Positions 36,335 through 43,890 are shown, numbered from the stretch's first letter. The stretch: 64,000 bases of DNA from Thermomicrobiales bacterium (GCA_023957115.1 JAMLHN010000005.1:1-64000), one strand, 5' to 3'. Notes: generated by a model from the sequence alone, not told the origin. Program-made: numbers and translations.

Positions 36335-37326
36335 GCGCGGTCGCACTTCACCAAGCGTCGTCGAGCCGGCTGCAATCGCTTGCGAACAAGGAATGGGCAT
36401 GGCTGGCGGGCATCATCCTGCTGATGTCGGCCGTCTTGACGATCCTCGAGCCCAATTTTCTGACCCAGTTCAACTTCTACGTGCTCTTGCGCGGGATTGC
36501 CGTGACGCTGATCGTCGCCTACGCGCAATTGATGGTGCTCGTCGTCGGACAATTGAACCTCTCGGTGGGCGCGACCGGCGGCATGGTCGCCATTTGTACC
36601 GGCGGCATGATGGAAGTCTGGGGATTGCCGACCGTCATCGCCGTTGCCCTCGGCTTGCTCATCGGCGTGGGCGCCGGTTTGGCGAACGGCCTGCTCACCA
36701 CCCGCACCGGCATCAATGGCTTCATCATTACCCTGGCGACCGCGAGCGCCTTCACCGGAGTGACCATCGGGCTCAACGACGCGAAACCCTGGTACAACTT
36801 GCCGAAACGGTTCGTCGAGTTCGGACAGGGGCGTATTGGCCCGTTCCCCTATATCGCGATCGTTACCATCATCGTCGGAATCCTCCTCTGGGTCCTCTTC
36901 GAGCGAACCCTGCTGGGCCGGCAGATTCTGGCGGTGGGCGGGAATCAACGTGCCGCCGAGCTTTCGGGTATTCCGGTCGATCGCATCCTGGTGATCGTCT
37001 TCGTGCTTTCGGCCATTCTTTCGAGTATCGCCGGCATCATCCTGATGGCGCGTCTTGGTTCGGCCCAACCGTCGATTGGGTCCGACTGGTTGCTGCCGTC
37101 GTTCGCCATTCCCATCGTCGCGGGCATCGCGCTGTCGGGCGGCTCGGCGCCGGTCATCAATACCGCGCTGGCGGCCCTGCTCATCGCCTTGATCGACAAC
37201 GGACTGGTGCTCACCAAAGCCGATCCCTACTGGATCCAGTTCCTGCTTGGGTTGATCATCCTGGTCGCGGTGGGACTCAACCGCCTCCGGGCGGTCCGCG
37301 AAGCGAAACGGACGACCGCGTCATGA
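36331..37326 (+). CDS. Sugar ABC transporter permease 2 (RbsC/AraH type)
   Basis: 331 residues, a paralogue of the preceding permease with the same layout: LIVAYAQLMVLVVGQLNLSV, TRTGINGFIITLATASAFTG, GRQILAVGGNQRAAELSGI and WLLPSFAIPIVAGIALSGG. Its ATG overlaps the upstream stop (ATGA) and its own stop overlaps the ATPase start, so the three transport genes are translationally coupled. Two distinct permeases per ATPase suggests a heterodimeric channel. Confidence 0.9.
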   Translation: MSAVALHQASSSRLQSLANKEWAWLAGIILLMSAVLTILEPNFLTQFNFYVLLRGIAVTLIVAYAQLMVLVVGQLNLSVGATGGMVAICTGGMMEVWGLPTVIAVALGLLIGVGAGLANGLLTTRTGINGFIITLATASAFTGVTIGLNDAKPWYNLPKRFVEFGQGRIGPFPYIAIVTIIVGILLWVLFERTLLGRQILAVGGNQRAAELSGIPVDRILVIVFVLSAILSSIAGIILMARLGSAQPSIGSDWLLPSFAIPIVAGIALSGGSAPVINTALAALLIALIDNGLVLTKADPYWIQFLLGLIILVAVGLNRLRAVREAKRTTAS

Positions 37327-38879
37327 GTACCACCCTCGAAGCCCCGCCTCAGACGTACGCGCTCGAGCTGCGTGGAATCCGTAAGGCATTTCCCGGCGTG
37401 CAGGCGCTCGATGGGGTCGATCTGGTGATGCGGCCCGGTGAGATTCACGCGCTCGTGGGCGAAAACGGGGCCGGCAAGAGCACCTTGCTCAAGATCATCA
37501 CCGGGATCTATCGACCCGATGAAGGCACACTGGAGGTCGACGGGCAATCCAGGGCGTTCGGCTCGCCCCGGGACTCCCTCCATGCCGGTATCGGGATCGT
37601 GCACCAGGAACGCAACCTGATCCCGAAATTCTCGGTTGCCGAGAACATCACCCTCGAACAACCCCCGGTTCGCAACGGTCAATGGATCGACCGTGACCGG
37701 ATGCGCACCGAATCGGAACGCTGGCTGGATTTGCTCCAGATTCCGATCGATCCCGAGCGATCTGTCGAGGACCTGAGCGTTGCCCAGCGCCAGCTGGTCG
37801 AGATCGCGAAAGCGTTGTCATTGGAGAGCCGCATTCTGCTGCTCGACGAACCAACCGCCTCGTTGACGCCACACGAAACCGCGGTGCTCTTCGAGATCCT
37901 GCAACGCCTGCGGGATGACGGCGTGGCAATCCTCTTCGTCAGCCACAAGCTGGAAGAGATCTTTGCCATTTGCGACCGGGTGACGGTGCTGCGCGATGGG
38001 AAGGTCGCCGCGCTCGACCGGGATCTCCGCGAGCTCGACCGAGACCAGCTCGTCACCTTGATGATCGGCCGCTCGGAACACGTTGCTGAGTTTCCGCAAC
38101 GCGATCTCTCCGAGGCTCCGGTCGTCCTCGAACTCCGCGATGTCACCTCGGCTGCCGGTCCGACCGACATCGATCTGGCGCTCCACAAGGGCGAGATTCT
38201 CGGGCTTTATGGACTCGTCGGCGCGGGCCGTACCGAGCTTGCGCGGACGATCATCGGCGATGTACCGATGACCTCCGGAGAAATTCTGGTCGACGGTCAA
38301 TCTGCCATCATCAGTGACGCGCGCGCTGCGCTGGAGAGGTACCGAATTGGCTACGTCTCCGAGAACCGCCAAACCGAGGGACTCATCCTGAGCCATTCGG
38401 TGCTGGCGAATGTGGCCATGACCGTCTGGTCCCGGCTCGCCACCTGGTTGGGTTGGATTCAACCCGGTGCGGAACGAAGCGCGGTTGGACCCTTCATCGA
38501 CCGCCTGCAAGTCAAAACCCCATCGCTGGAACAACAGGTCGGCAACCTCTCCGGCGGGAATCAACAGAAGGTCAGCCTGTCGAAATGGCTGGCGGCACAG
38601 ACTGCCATCTTGATCGTCGACGAACCGACGGTCGGGATCGATGTCAAAACCAAGCACGAGCTGCACGAGCTCATCTGGGAACTGGCCAACCAGGGACTTT
38701 CCATCCTCCTGATCTCCAGCGATATGCCGGAGATGGTCCAGCTTGCCGACCGGATCGTGGTCATGGTCGACCGCCGCGTGGCCGGCTCCCTCCCCAACAA
38801 CCGCAACTACGACGACATGAGCCAGCAAATCATGTCCCTCATCCACCGGCGTGCCGACCCCCCGGACACCCCAGCCTAG
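37323..38879 (+). CDS. Sugar ABC transporter ATPase, double-domain (RbsA/MglA type)
   Basis: 518 residues with two fused nucleotide-binding domains. Domain 1 (about 12-245) has Walker A GENGAGKST, signature LSVAQRQLVEIAKAL and Walker B ILLLDEPTASL. Domain 2 (about 260-505) has the degenerate loop GLVGAGRTE in place of a Walker A, as is usual for this family, and signature LSGGNQQKVSLSKWL. It powers uptake of the sugar bound by the divergently encoded receptor. The ATG overlaps the permease stop. The following 700 bp hold only repeats. Confidence 0.92.
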   Translation: MSTTLEAPPQTYALELRGIRKAFPGVQALDGVDLVMRPGEIHALVGENGAGKSTLLKIITGIYRPDEGTLEVDGQSRAFGSPRDSLHAGIGIVHQERNLIPKFSVAENITLEQPPVRNGQWIDRDRMRTESERWLDLLQIPIDPERSVEDLSVAQRQLVEIAKALSLESRILLLDEPTASLTPHETAVLFEILQRLRDDGVAILFVSHKLEEIFAICDRVTVLRDGKVAALDRDLRELDRDQLVTLMIGRSEHVAEFPQRDLSEAPVVLELRDVTSAAGPTDIDLALHKGEILGLYGLVGAGRTELARTIIGDVPMTSGEILVDGQSAIISDARAALERYRIGYVSENRQTEGLILSHSVLANVAMTVWSRLATWLGWIQPGAERSAVGPFIDRLQVKTPSLEQQVGNLSGGNQQKVSLSKWLAAQTAILIVDEPTVGIDVKTKHELHELIWELANQGLSILLISSDMPEMVQLADRIVVMVDRRVAGSLPNNRNYDDMSQQIMSLIHRRADPPDTPA

Positions 38880-38882
38880 GCT

Positions 38883-38899
38883 TCTGCGGGAGTTGGGAG
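38883..38899 (+). repeat. Short F1 heptamer stretch
   Basis: GCGGGAGTTGGGAGTTGTG-type sequence right after the sugar ATPase stop, two to three 7-nt units. The interval 38900-38999 carries a TCTCGACC/GGTCGAGA inverted repeat (38917-38924 and 38959-38966) and no gene. Confidence 0.4.
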
Positions 38900-38999
38900 T
38901 TGTGCTCTCGTTGTCTCGACCGAAGTGGCAAGGAAGTCTCGCTGCTTTGGTCGAGACGGCGGAATAGCCAATACCGGACCCGGGTGATTACGAAGGAGT

Positions 39000-39203
39000 C
39001 TTATACGGAATCCGGGTGAACGCTACGGGACGGTATGGCGTCGATTCGCCGCGTTCCCAACGTTGAAACGCTGGGCTAACACTCCTTCAGTGCGTACGTT
39101 CACGAACGCACGACGTGATCCTCCGTGACCATCCAGCGCTCGTTGTCAGCACTTGTCGGGGCGTCGTTCGACTATCCCTTCGTAGTCATCCGGATTCCGT
39201 ATT
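39000..39203. repeat. M1 MITE-like element, interleaved with M3
   Basis: The left end TTATACGGAATCCGGGTGA (39001-39019) and right end TCATCCGGATTCCGTAT (39186-39202) are inverted with one mismatch. The right part shares the CTATCCC block (39168-39174) with the other M1 copies. It contains one arm of M3. No coding frame is convincing. Confidence 0.6.
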
Positions 39204-39225
39204 AGCCCAGCGTTTCAACGTTGGG
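39056..39225. repeat. M3 inverted-repeat element
   Basis: A perfect 24-bp inverted repeat: arm 39056-39079, beginning CCCAACGTTGAAACG, and its exact complement at 39202-39225. The 122-bp interior carries a smaller hairpin, GTGCGT (39090-39095) with ACGCAC (39106-39111). The right arm begins where M1 ends. Confidence 0.65.
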
Positions 39226-39498
39226 GAATCGAGTCCTGCTCCACAAAGCGCTCTAATATCCTTTGGTTCGTACCTACGCGACAGCGCGGCGTCGTTCATC
39301 CTGAACGTCCACCGTCCGTTGTCCAGACGTATCTGCACGTCACCCGAACTCCTCGGGCGTGTTGAAACCTCGACGACGTGCCTCTGCCCGCCCTGGATTC
39401 GCCCAGAAGCCGTCCGCTCACGCCCCCAACAGCAGTCCCTGGACCGTCGCAGGACCCAGGGCTCAGGACGCAGGCCCTTCTCAAAAGAGCGCCCATCC
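39226..39498. other. Gene-free interval with F2 heptamer run
   Basis: No convincing gene. CAGGACCCAGGGCTCAGGAC (39451-39470) is a 7-nt-period F2 repeat like those at 121-133, 19907-19921 and 43019-43036. Confidence 0.4.
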
Positions 39499-39527
39499 TT
39501 GAATAGGGTACCCCAGTAGGGTAGTAT
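39499..39527 (+). promoter_or_regulatory. Promoter with embedded CsoR/CstR-type operator
   Basis: TTGAAT (39499-39504), a 17-nt spacer, then TAGTAT (39522-39527). The inverted repeat TACCC-CAGTA-GGGTA (39509-39523) fills the spacer and overlaps the -10 element. GGGTACCC (39506-39513) is a second adjoining palindrome. Repressor binding would block RNA polymerase directly. Confidence 0.7.
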
Positions 39528-39589
39528 TCACTTACGAAAGATAATGCCGGCAAAGCTGGCGTTTCGGCTACAGGCACGGAGTATCCCGG

Positions 39590-39868
39590 ATGGCAAACAT
39601 CTCCCAACTCTCCGAAGAGGAGCGCAACGACATCGTTCAGCGGCTCAAGCGCATCGAAGGGCAGGCGCGGGGCGTGCAGAAAATGGTGGATGAAGATCGT
39701 GAGTGCGGCGACATCCTCACGCAGCTCGCATCCATCCGCGCCGCGGTCAATAGCCTCAACGGCGAGCTGTTGGAGGCGTATCTCCTCCGTTGTATCCAGA
39801 ACCCGGACGATTTTGGCTCTCCCGAAAAAGCGGTGCAGCAGGCTGTACGGGCGTTGGTCCGCAGCTAA
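39590..39868 (+). CDS. CsoR/FrmR family repressor with Cys-Tyr-Cys site (CstR-like)
   Basis: A 92-residue all-helical DUF156 repressor opening with the family helix (IVQRLKRIEGQARGVQKMV). Cys39 (RECGD) and Cys68 (LLRCI) are 29 residues apart, as in all CsoR/CstR proteins. The position equivalent to the copper-ligand His of CsoR is Tyr64 (EAYLLRC), so Cu(I) binding should be lost and a thiol-only site remains, the pattern of persulfide sensors such as CstR. The downstream dioxygenase-rhodanese fusion, the classic CstR target, supports this. GGAG lies 8 nt before the ATG. It is probably autoregulated through the operator in its own promoter. Confidence 0.88.
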   Translation: MANISQLSEEERNDIVQRLKRIEGQARGVQKMVDEDRECGDILTQLASIRAAVNSLNGELLEAYLLRCIQNPDDFGSPEKAVQQAVRALVRS

Positions 39869-39888
39869 CCACTGAGAAGGATTCCACT

Positions 39889-41280
39889 ATGATCATCGAT
39901 CGTGTTTTCACCCCTGGGCTTGCCCAGGTTGCCTATCTCGTCGCGGACGAACGCACCGGTGATGTCTCCGTCATCGATCCCCGGCGTGACGTTCAGGTTT
40001 ACCTCGACTGGGCGAACGAACGGAATCTCCGAATCAGCGCCATCCTCGAAACGCACGTTCATGCGGACTTCGTTTCCGGTGCGCTTGAGCTTCACAACGC
40101 AACCGGCGCGCCCATCTACTCGAGTCAGCTCGGCGATCAGGAATTCGATCATCGGCGACTGCAGGATGGCAATCGGGTCTCGGTCGGTGAGCTCATCCTT
40201 GAGGCCCGTTGGACTCCCGGCCATACGCCCGAGCACATCGTCTTCCTTCTCTTCGATCCAGCGTCGAGTGAGTCCCCACAAGCCATGTTCAGTGGCGACC
40301 TCATCTTTGCCGGGGAGGTTGGCCGTCCAGACCTGCTCGGCGCGACACACACCGAACGGCTTGCCCGGCAGCTTTTTCAAACGCTCACCCATCGGATCGC
40401 GGATCTCCCCGACGATCTGGTGATCTATCCCGGGCATACGGCCGGATCGGCGTGCGGCCGCAAGATTGGCGATGCTGCCGCGACGACTCTGGGCGCTGAG
40501 CGCCAGTTCACGTATGCATATCAGTTCGACAACGGAGCCGACTTCGTACAGGGCATCATGGACGAGATGCCGGCTCCGCCGCCGTACTACCCACGTATGA
40601 AGCTCGTCAATCGCGTTGGGCCCGATCCGATCGCATCGTTGCCCGCGGGCGAAGCCATGACCGTCGACGAGGTCAGCGCCGCGGTTGCCGCCGGCGCCTT
40701 GATCGTGGATGCGCGTGACGAGCGATCCTTCGACCGGGCGCACATTCGCGGCTCGTTCTACGCCGGTTCGGGCGTGGATTTCGTCGCCTGGGTTGGGTGG
40801 CGCGCGCCCTACGATCAGCCCATCGTCCTGCTGCTCGATCGAGATGAGGATTACCAGGCTTTCCAAACCGAGCTGCATCGAATCGGTATCGACGCGGTGG
40901 CTGGGTACCTGGATGGCGGTATCGATGCCTGGCTCGATCGCGGGCAACCCGTCGACCGATTGCAGGCGCTCTCGCCGGAGCAATTCCAATCGATGCTCCA
41001 GGCTTCCGATGATGTCGTGCTGCTCGATGTCCGTAGCCGGGACGAATGGAAATTGGGTCATATCGAGCGGGCACGCAATGAGTTCGCGGGAGACATCTCG
41101 GCGGGCGCTGAGGTCGAAACCGGTGACGCCGAGATCGTCATGCTGACCTGCGCCACCGGATATCGCTCGCGTGTCGCGGCCAGCATGCTGGAGTCGCGGG
41201 GCGTCGCGAGCCTCGTCCAGCTCGATGGTGGCATGGACGCCTGGGATGCGGCCGGGCTCCCAGTTGCCTACGATCGATGA
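39889..41280 (+). CDS. Persulfide dioxygenase-rhodanese fusion (CstB-like)
   Basis: 463 residues in three parts. Residues 1-235 are a metallo-beta-lactamase-fold persulfide dioxygenase with THVHADFVSG, TPGHTPEH, SGDLIFAGEVGRPD and YPGHTAGSACG supplying iron ligands. Residues 255-350 form a rhodanese-like domain with no catalytic Cys (LLLDRDED in the loop). Residues 365-460 form an active rhodanese with Cys421 in TCATGYRS. This order, dioxygenase, pseudo-rhodanese, rhodanese, is that of CstB from Staphylococcus, which oxidises low-molecular-weight persulfides and gives thiosulfate. ATG 39889 has GAAGGATT upstream. It is the second gene of the operon, 20 bp after the repressor. Confidence 0.9.
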   Translation: MIIDRVFTPGLAQVAYLVADERTGDVSVIDPRRDVQVYLDWANERNLRISAILETHVHADFVSGALELHNATGAPIYSSQLGDQEFDHRRLQDGNRVSVGELILEARWTPGHTPEHIVFLLFDPASSESPQAMFSGDLIFAGEVGRPDLLGATHTERLARQLFQTLTHRIADLPDDLVIYPGHTAGSACGRKIGDAAATTLGAERQFTYAYQFDNGADFVQGIMDEMPAPPPYYPRMKLVNRVGPDPIASLPAGEAMTVDEVSAAVAAGALIVDARDERSFDRAHIRGSFYAGSGVDFVAWVGWRAPYDQPIVLLLDRDEDYQAFQTELHRIGIDAVAGYLDGGIDAWLDRGQPVDRLQALSPEQFQSMLQASDDVVLLDVRSRDEWKLGHIERARNEFAGDISAGAEVETGDAEIVMLTCATGYRSRVAASMLESRGVASLVQLDGGMDAWDAAGLPVAYDR

Positions 41281-41290
41281 GGATGGGGTG

Positions 41291-41641
41291 ATGAGTTTCC
41301 TGAGCAGAATCTTCGGCCGCGTTCCGGCGGTCGCGGAGATCGATGTTCCGGCCACAGCCGCTGCGCTCAAAGACGGTACGGCCCAGGTGGTCGATTGCCG
41401 GATGGAACGGGAATGGAGCTCTGGTCACATCAAGGGTTCGACGCTCATTCCACTTGGCTCGATCGAATCGCATCTGAACGAGCTCGATCGCGAGCGTCCG
41501 GTCATCGTCGTTTGCCGGTCGGGGCATCGAAGCTCGATTGCCGCCCGGCAGCTGATCTCGGCTGGGTTCGTCGATGTGAAGAGCATGAAGGGTGGCATCA
41601 ATGCCTGGTCGCGTACAGGCAACACGCTTGTCTCATCCTGA
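41291..41641 (+). CDS. Single-domain rhodanese, copy 1
   Basis: 116 residues with a short N-terminal segment MSFLSRIFGRVPAVAE, then a rhodanese fold: VVDCRMEREWSSGHIKGST and the active-site loop CRSGHRSS with the persulfide-carrying Cys, ending GGINAWSR. It transfers sulfane sulfur to acceptor thiols. GAGGATGGGG precedes the ATG, 10 bp after the fusion gene. It is closely similar to the next gene in VIVVCRSGxRSxIAARQL and DVKSMxGG, a tandem duplication. Confidence 0.88.
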   Translation: MSFLSRIFGRVPAVAEIDVPATAAALKDGTAQVVDCRMEREWSSGHIKGSTLIPLGSIESHLNELDRERPVIVVCRSGHRSSIAARQLISAGFVDVKSMKGGINAWSRTGNTLVSS

Positions 41642-41699
41642 CCCGAGTACCCTTCGCAGAGTGATGACGAGACATGACGAGAACAAGGTGGAGAAATAG

Positions 41700-42035
41700 A
41701 TGAACCCAGGACGCTCGGCCCTCGATCCATTGGAAGTCGACGTCGCGACCACCGTCGCTGCACTCGATGATCCAGGTATTCAGATCGTCGATTGTCGGGA
41801 GCAGGACGAATGGGATGCCGCGCATGTCGACGGGATGACCCTGATGCCGCTGGATACCATCGGCCAGCGTCTCGACGAGCTCGACAAGAACAAACCGTTG
41901 ATCGTCGTTTGCCGCTCAGGACGCCGAAGTCTGATCGCTGCCCGGCAGCTGGCTGCCATCGGCTTCACAGATGTCAAAAGCATGAATGGCGGCTTGATCG
42001 CCTGGACGGAACAGGGACATCCCCTGGTTTTCTGA
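41700..42035 (+). CDS. Single-domain rhodanese, copy 2
   Basis: 111 residues: IVDCREQDEWDAAHVDG, active-site loop CRSGRRS, and GFTDVKSMNGGLIAWT at the end. It lacks the N-terminal extension of copy 1. GGTGGAG lies 7 nt before the ATG. The loop has Arg where copy 1 has His (CRSGRRS versus CRSGHRS), which may tune acceptor preference. It belongs to the same persulfide operon. Confidence 0.88.
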   Translation: MNPGRSALDPLEVDVATTVAALDDPGIQIVDCREQDEWDAAHVDGMTLMPLDTIGQRLDELDKNKPLIVVCRSGRRSLIAARQLAAIGFTDVKSMNGGLIAWTEQGHPLVF

Positions 42036-42053
42036 ACGAAAGGAAAGAGAAAG

Positions 42054-42482
42054 ATGACTGCCGGAACCAGCGCGCCAGTTGCGCTCGAACCGCGCGCAAC
42101 CCTTCCCGTCCCCATCGACGATGCACTCGACGCGACGACCGAAGCGCTCAAAGCCGAAGGTTTTGGCGTGTTGACGAAGATCGACGTCCGGGCGACCATG
42201 CAGGAGAAGCTGGGCGAATCGTTCGATCCCTATCTGATTCTGGGCGCCTGCAATCCCAAGTTGGCGCATACCGCGCTGAGCACCGATCCCGATGTCGGAT
42301 TGCTTCTCCCTTGCAACGTCGTTCTGCACGAGCAGAACGGCTCGACCACCGTCTCGATCCTCGATCCCGCGACCATGTTTGCGGCGGCAATCGACCGGCC
42401 GGAGCTGGAACCCGTCGCCCGCGAGGCTGGCGAATGCCTGCAACGTGTCGCCAGCGCTCTCGCCGCACAGGGCATCAGGTAG
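42054..42482 (+). CDS. DUF302 domain protein
   Basis: 142 residues of the DUF302 family: LDATTEALKAEGFGVLTKID, LGESFDPYLILGACNPKLAH, LLLPCNVVLHE and DPATMFAA. Two Cys residues (ACNP and LPCNV) are well placed for a thiol or metal role. The family often travels with rhodanese, persulfide dioxygenase and sulfur-sensor genes, and its biochemical role is not established. AAAGGAAAGAGAAAG precedes the ATG. It is the last gene of the CstR-type operon, 18 bp after rhodanese copy 2. Confidence 0.85.
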   Translation: MTAGTSAPVALEPRATLPVPIDDALDATTEALKAEGFGVLTKIDVRATMQEKLGESFDPYLILGACNPKLAHTALSTDPDVGLLLPCNVVLHEQNGSTTVSILDPATMFAAAIDRPELEPVAREAGECLQRVASALAAQGIR

Positions 42483-42540
42483 GACGTCTTTGAGGAAAGT
42501 CCAGGGTCCAGTACTCAGTGTCCAGAGCGACGCGCGCGAT

Positions 42541-42563
42541 CCTAACTCCTAAATCCCAACTCG
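42541..42563 (-). repeat. F1 heptamer array
   Basis: TAACTCC TAAATCC CAACTCG units in 7-nt steps at the end of the persulfide operon, just before a convergent hairpin. Confidence 0.6.
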
Positions 42564-42602
42564 TCATTCCGCTTCGGGCGTCGCCGCAAGCGGAATGACG
42601 AG
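42560..42602. terminator. 15-bp hairpin at the 3' end of the LysM gene
   Basis: CTCGTCATTCCGCTT (42560-42574) pairs exactly with 42588-42602. It spans the last codons and stop of the LysM gene and lies 78 bp after DUF302, so it could end both convergent transcripts, though no T-run follows. Confidence 0.45.
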
Positions 42603-42890
42603 CTCCTGACCGACGAAGATGTTGTCCTGACTCTCCAGATTATTCGCCTGGATGATCGCATCCCAGGTGACATGGAACATATCGGCAATCCCGGACAATG
42701 TATCTCCCTCCTGCACCACATACCGGCTCTCGGTCAAGCGAGGTGTCGGTGAAAGGGCAATCGTCACCGTCACGATGGTGAACACGGGCTCGTTTGCCAG
42801 CTCGTCGCCGTCATCGGACGACGACCGGTCGAGCTGCGCGCACCCCACCACCAGCACCATCGCCAGAAGCACTGCCCCCCATGCCGTCAC
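42564..42890 (-). CDS. LysM-domain lipoprotein
   Basis: A small envelope protein. A hydrophobic signal segment AVLLAMVLVVGC ends in a lipobox Cys, followed by a Ser/Asp-rich linker, then a LysM peptidoglycan-binding module (YVVQEGDTLSGIADMFHVTW, then IIQANNL and IFVGQELVIPL). The start is uncertain: the frame is open to an ATG at 42977, but that stretch runs through a 17-bp perfect palindrome, so the GTG at 42890 (108 residues) is preferred although no good ribosome site is seen. The last codons lie inside a hairpin. Confidence 0.7.
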   Translation of the reverse strand: MTAWGAVLLAMVLVVGCAQLDRSSSDDGDELANEPVFTIVTVTIALSPTPRLTESRYVVQEGDTLSGIADMFHVTWDAIIQANNLESQDNIFVGQELVIPLAATPEAE

Positions 42891-42900
42891 ACGAGTAGGA

Positions 42901-42938
42901 GCCCCCCTCCTCTCCCAGGATTGGGAGAGGAGGGGGGC
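42901..42938. repeat. Perfect 17-bp hairpin at the LysM gene start
   Basis: GCCCCCCTCCTCTCCCA (42901-42917), 4-nt loop GGAT, and the exact complement (42922-42938). It lies 11 bp upstream of the preferred GTG and would occlude the ribosome-binding region on the minus strand. Confidence 0.85.
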
Positions 42939-43016
42939 AGGGGGGCGGTGAGGGTCGAGATGCCGCTCTTCGATCATTCTTCCTTAGGACGCATTCCTAC
43001 GTATGACCCGCCCGTG

Positions 43017-43046
43017 ATTCTCTCAGGACTCAGGACCTCTAACTCA
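43017..43046. repeat. F2/F1 heptamer run at the nitrilase gene stop
   Basis: TCTCAGGACTCAGGACCTC steps in sevens and joins CTAACTCAG. The minus-strand CTG AGT TAG codons at its edge form the end of the nitrilase-family gene. Confidence 0.5.
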
Positions 43047-43890
43047 GCACCACCGATTCATCCGGCCAGCGATAGAGATCCGCCTGCCGGTTCTCGACCG
43101 AGGGCACCTGCCGCCGCACCTTCTGAATGTGATCCCGGTCGACCGTCGTTGTCACTACGCATTCCCGATCGGGGGCAGTCGCAACGACCGTTCCCCACGG
43201 ATCGGCGATCAACGACCGGCCATAGCACCATTTACCTGACGAGTCCGGCCCGAACTGGCCGCAGGTCACCATGTAGACCTGGTTCTCGATCGCCCGAGCG
43301 CGGATCAGGACCTCCCAATGGTCCTTCCCGGTCGTCATCGTGAACGCGGCCGGAAGCACGATCACCTCGGCGCCGTGCAAGCGCAGAATGCGGAAGAGCT
43401 CCGGGAACCGGAGGTCATAGCAGATCGCCAGTCCGACCGTCACGCCGTCCAGATCGAAGGTCACAATCTCGTCCCCCCGCTGGACCGTGTTCGATTCACG
43501 GTACGAGGCGACACCATCGAGCACGACATCGAACATGTGGATCTTGCTGTATTTGGCGACGATCTCACCGCTGGGATCGATGACCACCGTCGTGTTGAAC
43601 AGTTTCGGTTCGCCCTCTCGCTGCTCCAGAATGCTGCCGCCATGCACGTAGATCCCATGCTGGCGGGCCTTTTCCGCCAACGCGCCGGTGACCGGCCCGG
43701 GGATGGATTCGGCGTTCGGCCGGTTCCCGGCTTCGTCACCGAGATACGTCCAGATCTCGGGAAGCACCACCAACCGCGCTCCGGTCGCGGCCGCCTGATC
43801 GATCAATCGCAAGGCGGTGTCGATATTTGCCGCTTTGTCTTCGCCGGAGTTCATTTGCAGGACGGCGACATCGAAGGCTGTGCTGGTCAT
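43039..43890 (-). CDS. Nitrilase superfamily carbon-nitrogen hydrolase (Nit-type amidase)
   Basis: A 283-residue alpha-beta-beta-alpha hydrolase with the full Glu-Lys-Cys triad: Glu in VVLPEIW, Lys in YSKIHMFD, Cys in AICYDLRFPE. FDVVLDG and GRSLIADPWG are family blocks. The CYDLRFPE form and length fit the Nit/omega-amidase branch, which hydrolyses deaminated glutathione or 2-oxo-dicarboxylate amides. The exact substrate is inferred only. ATG 43890 has AGGAG 8 nt upstream. It is divergent from the class II aldolase gene and ends inside a heptamer repeat. Confidence 0.9.
   Translation of the reverse strand: MTSTAFDVAVLQMNSGEDKAANIDTALRLIDQAAATGARLVVLPEIWTYLGDEAGNRPNAESIPGPVTGALAEKARQHGIYVHGGSILEQREGEPKLFNTTVVIDPSGEIVAKYSKIHMFDVVLDGVASYRESNTVQRGDEIVTFDLDGVTVGLAICYDLRFPELFRILRLHGAEVIVLPAAFTMTTGKDHWEVLIRARAIENQVYMVTCGQFGPDSSGKWCYGRSLIADPWGTVVATAPDRECVVTTTVDRDHIQKVRRQVPSVENRQADLYRWPDESVVLS

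Noticed and set aside
35566-37326. Overlapping frame giving a fused permease of 586 codons
   Set aside because: Its first half is an out-of-frame reading of permease 1. The real start of permease 2 is the coupled ATG at 36331.
39590-39868. Copper-responsive CsoR
   Set aside because: The metal-ligand His position is Tyr, and the operon has sulfur-handling genes but no copper exporter or chaperone.
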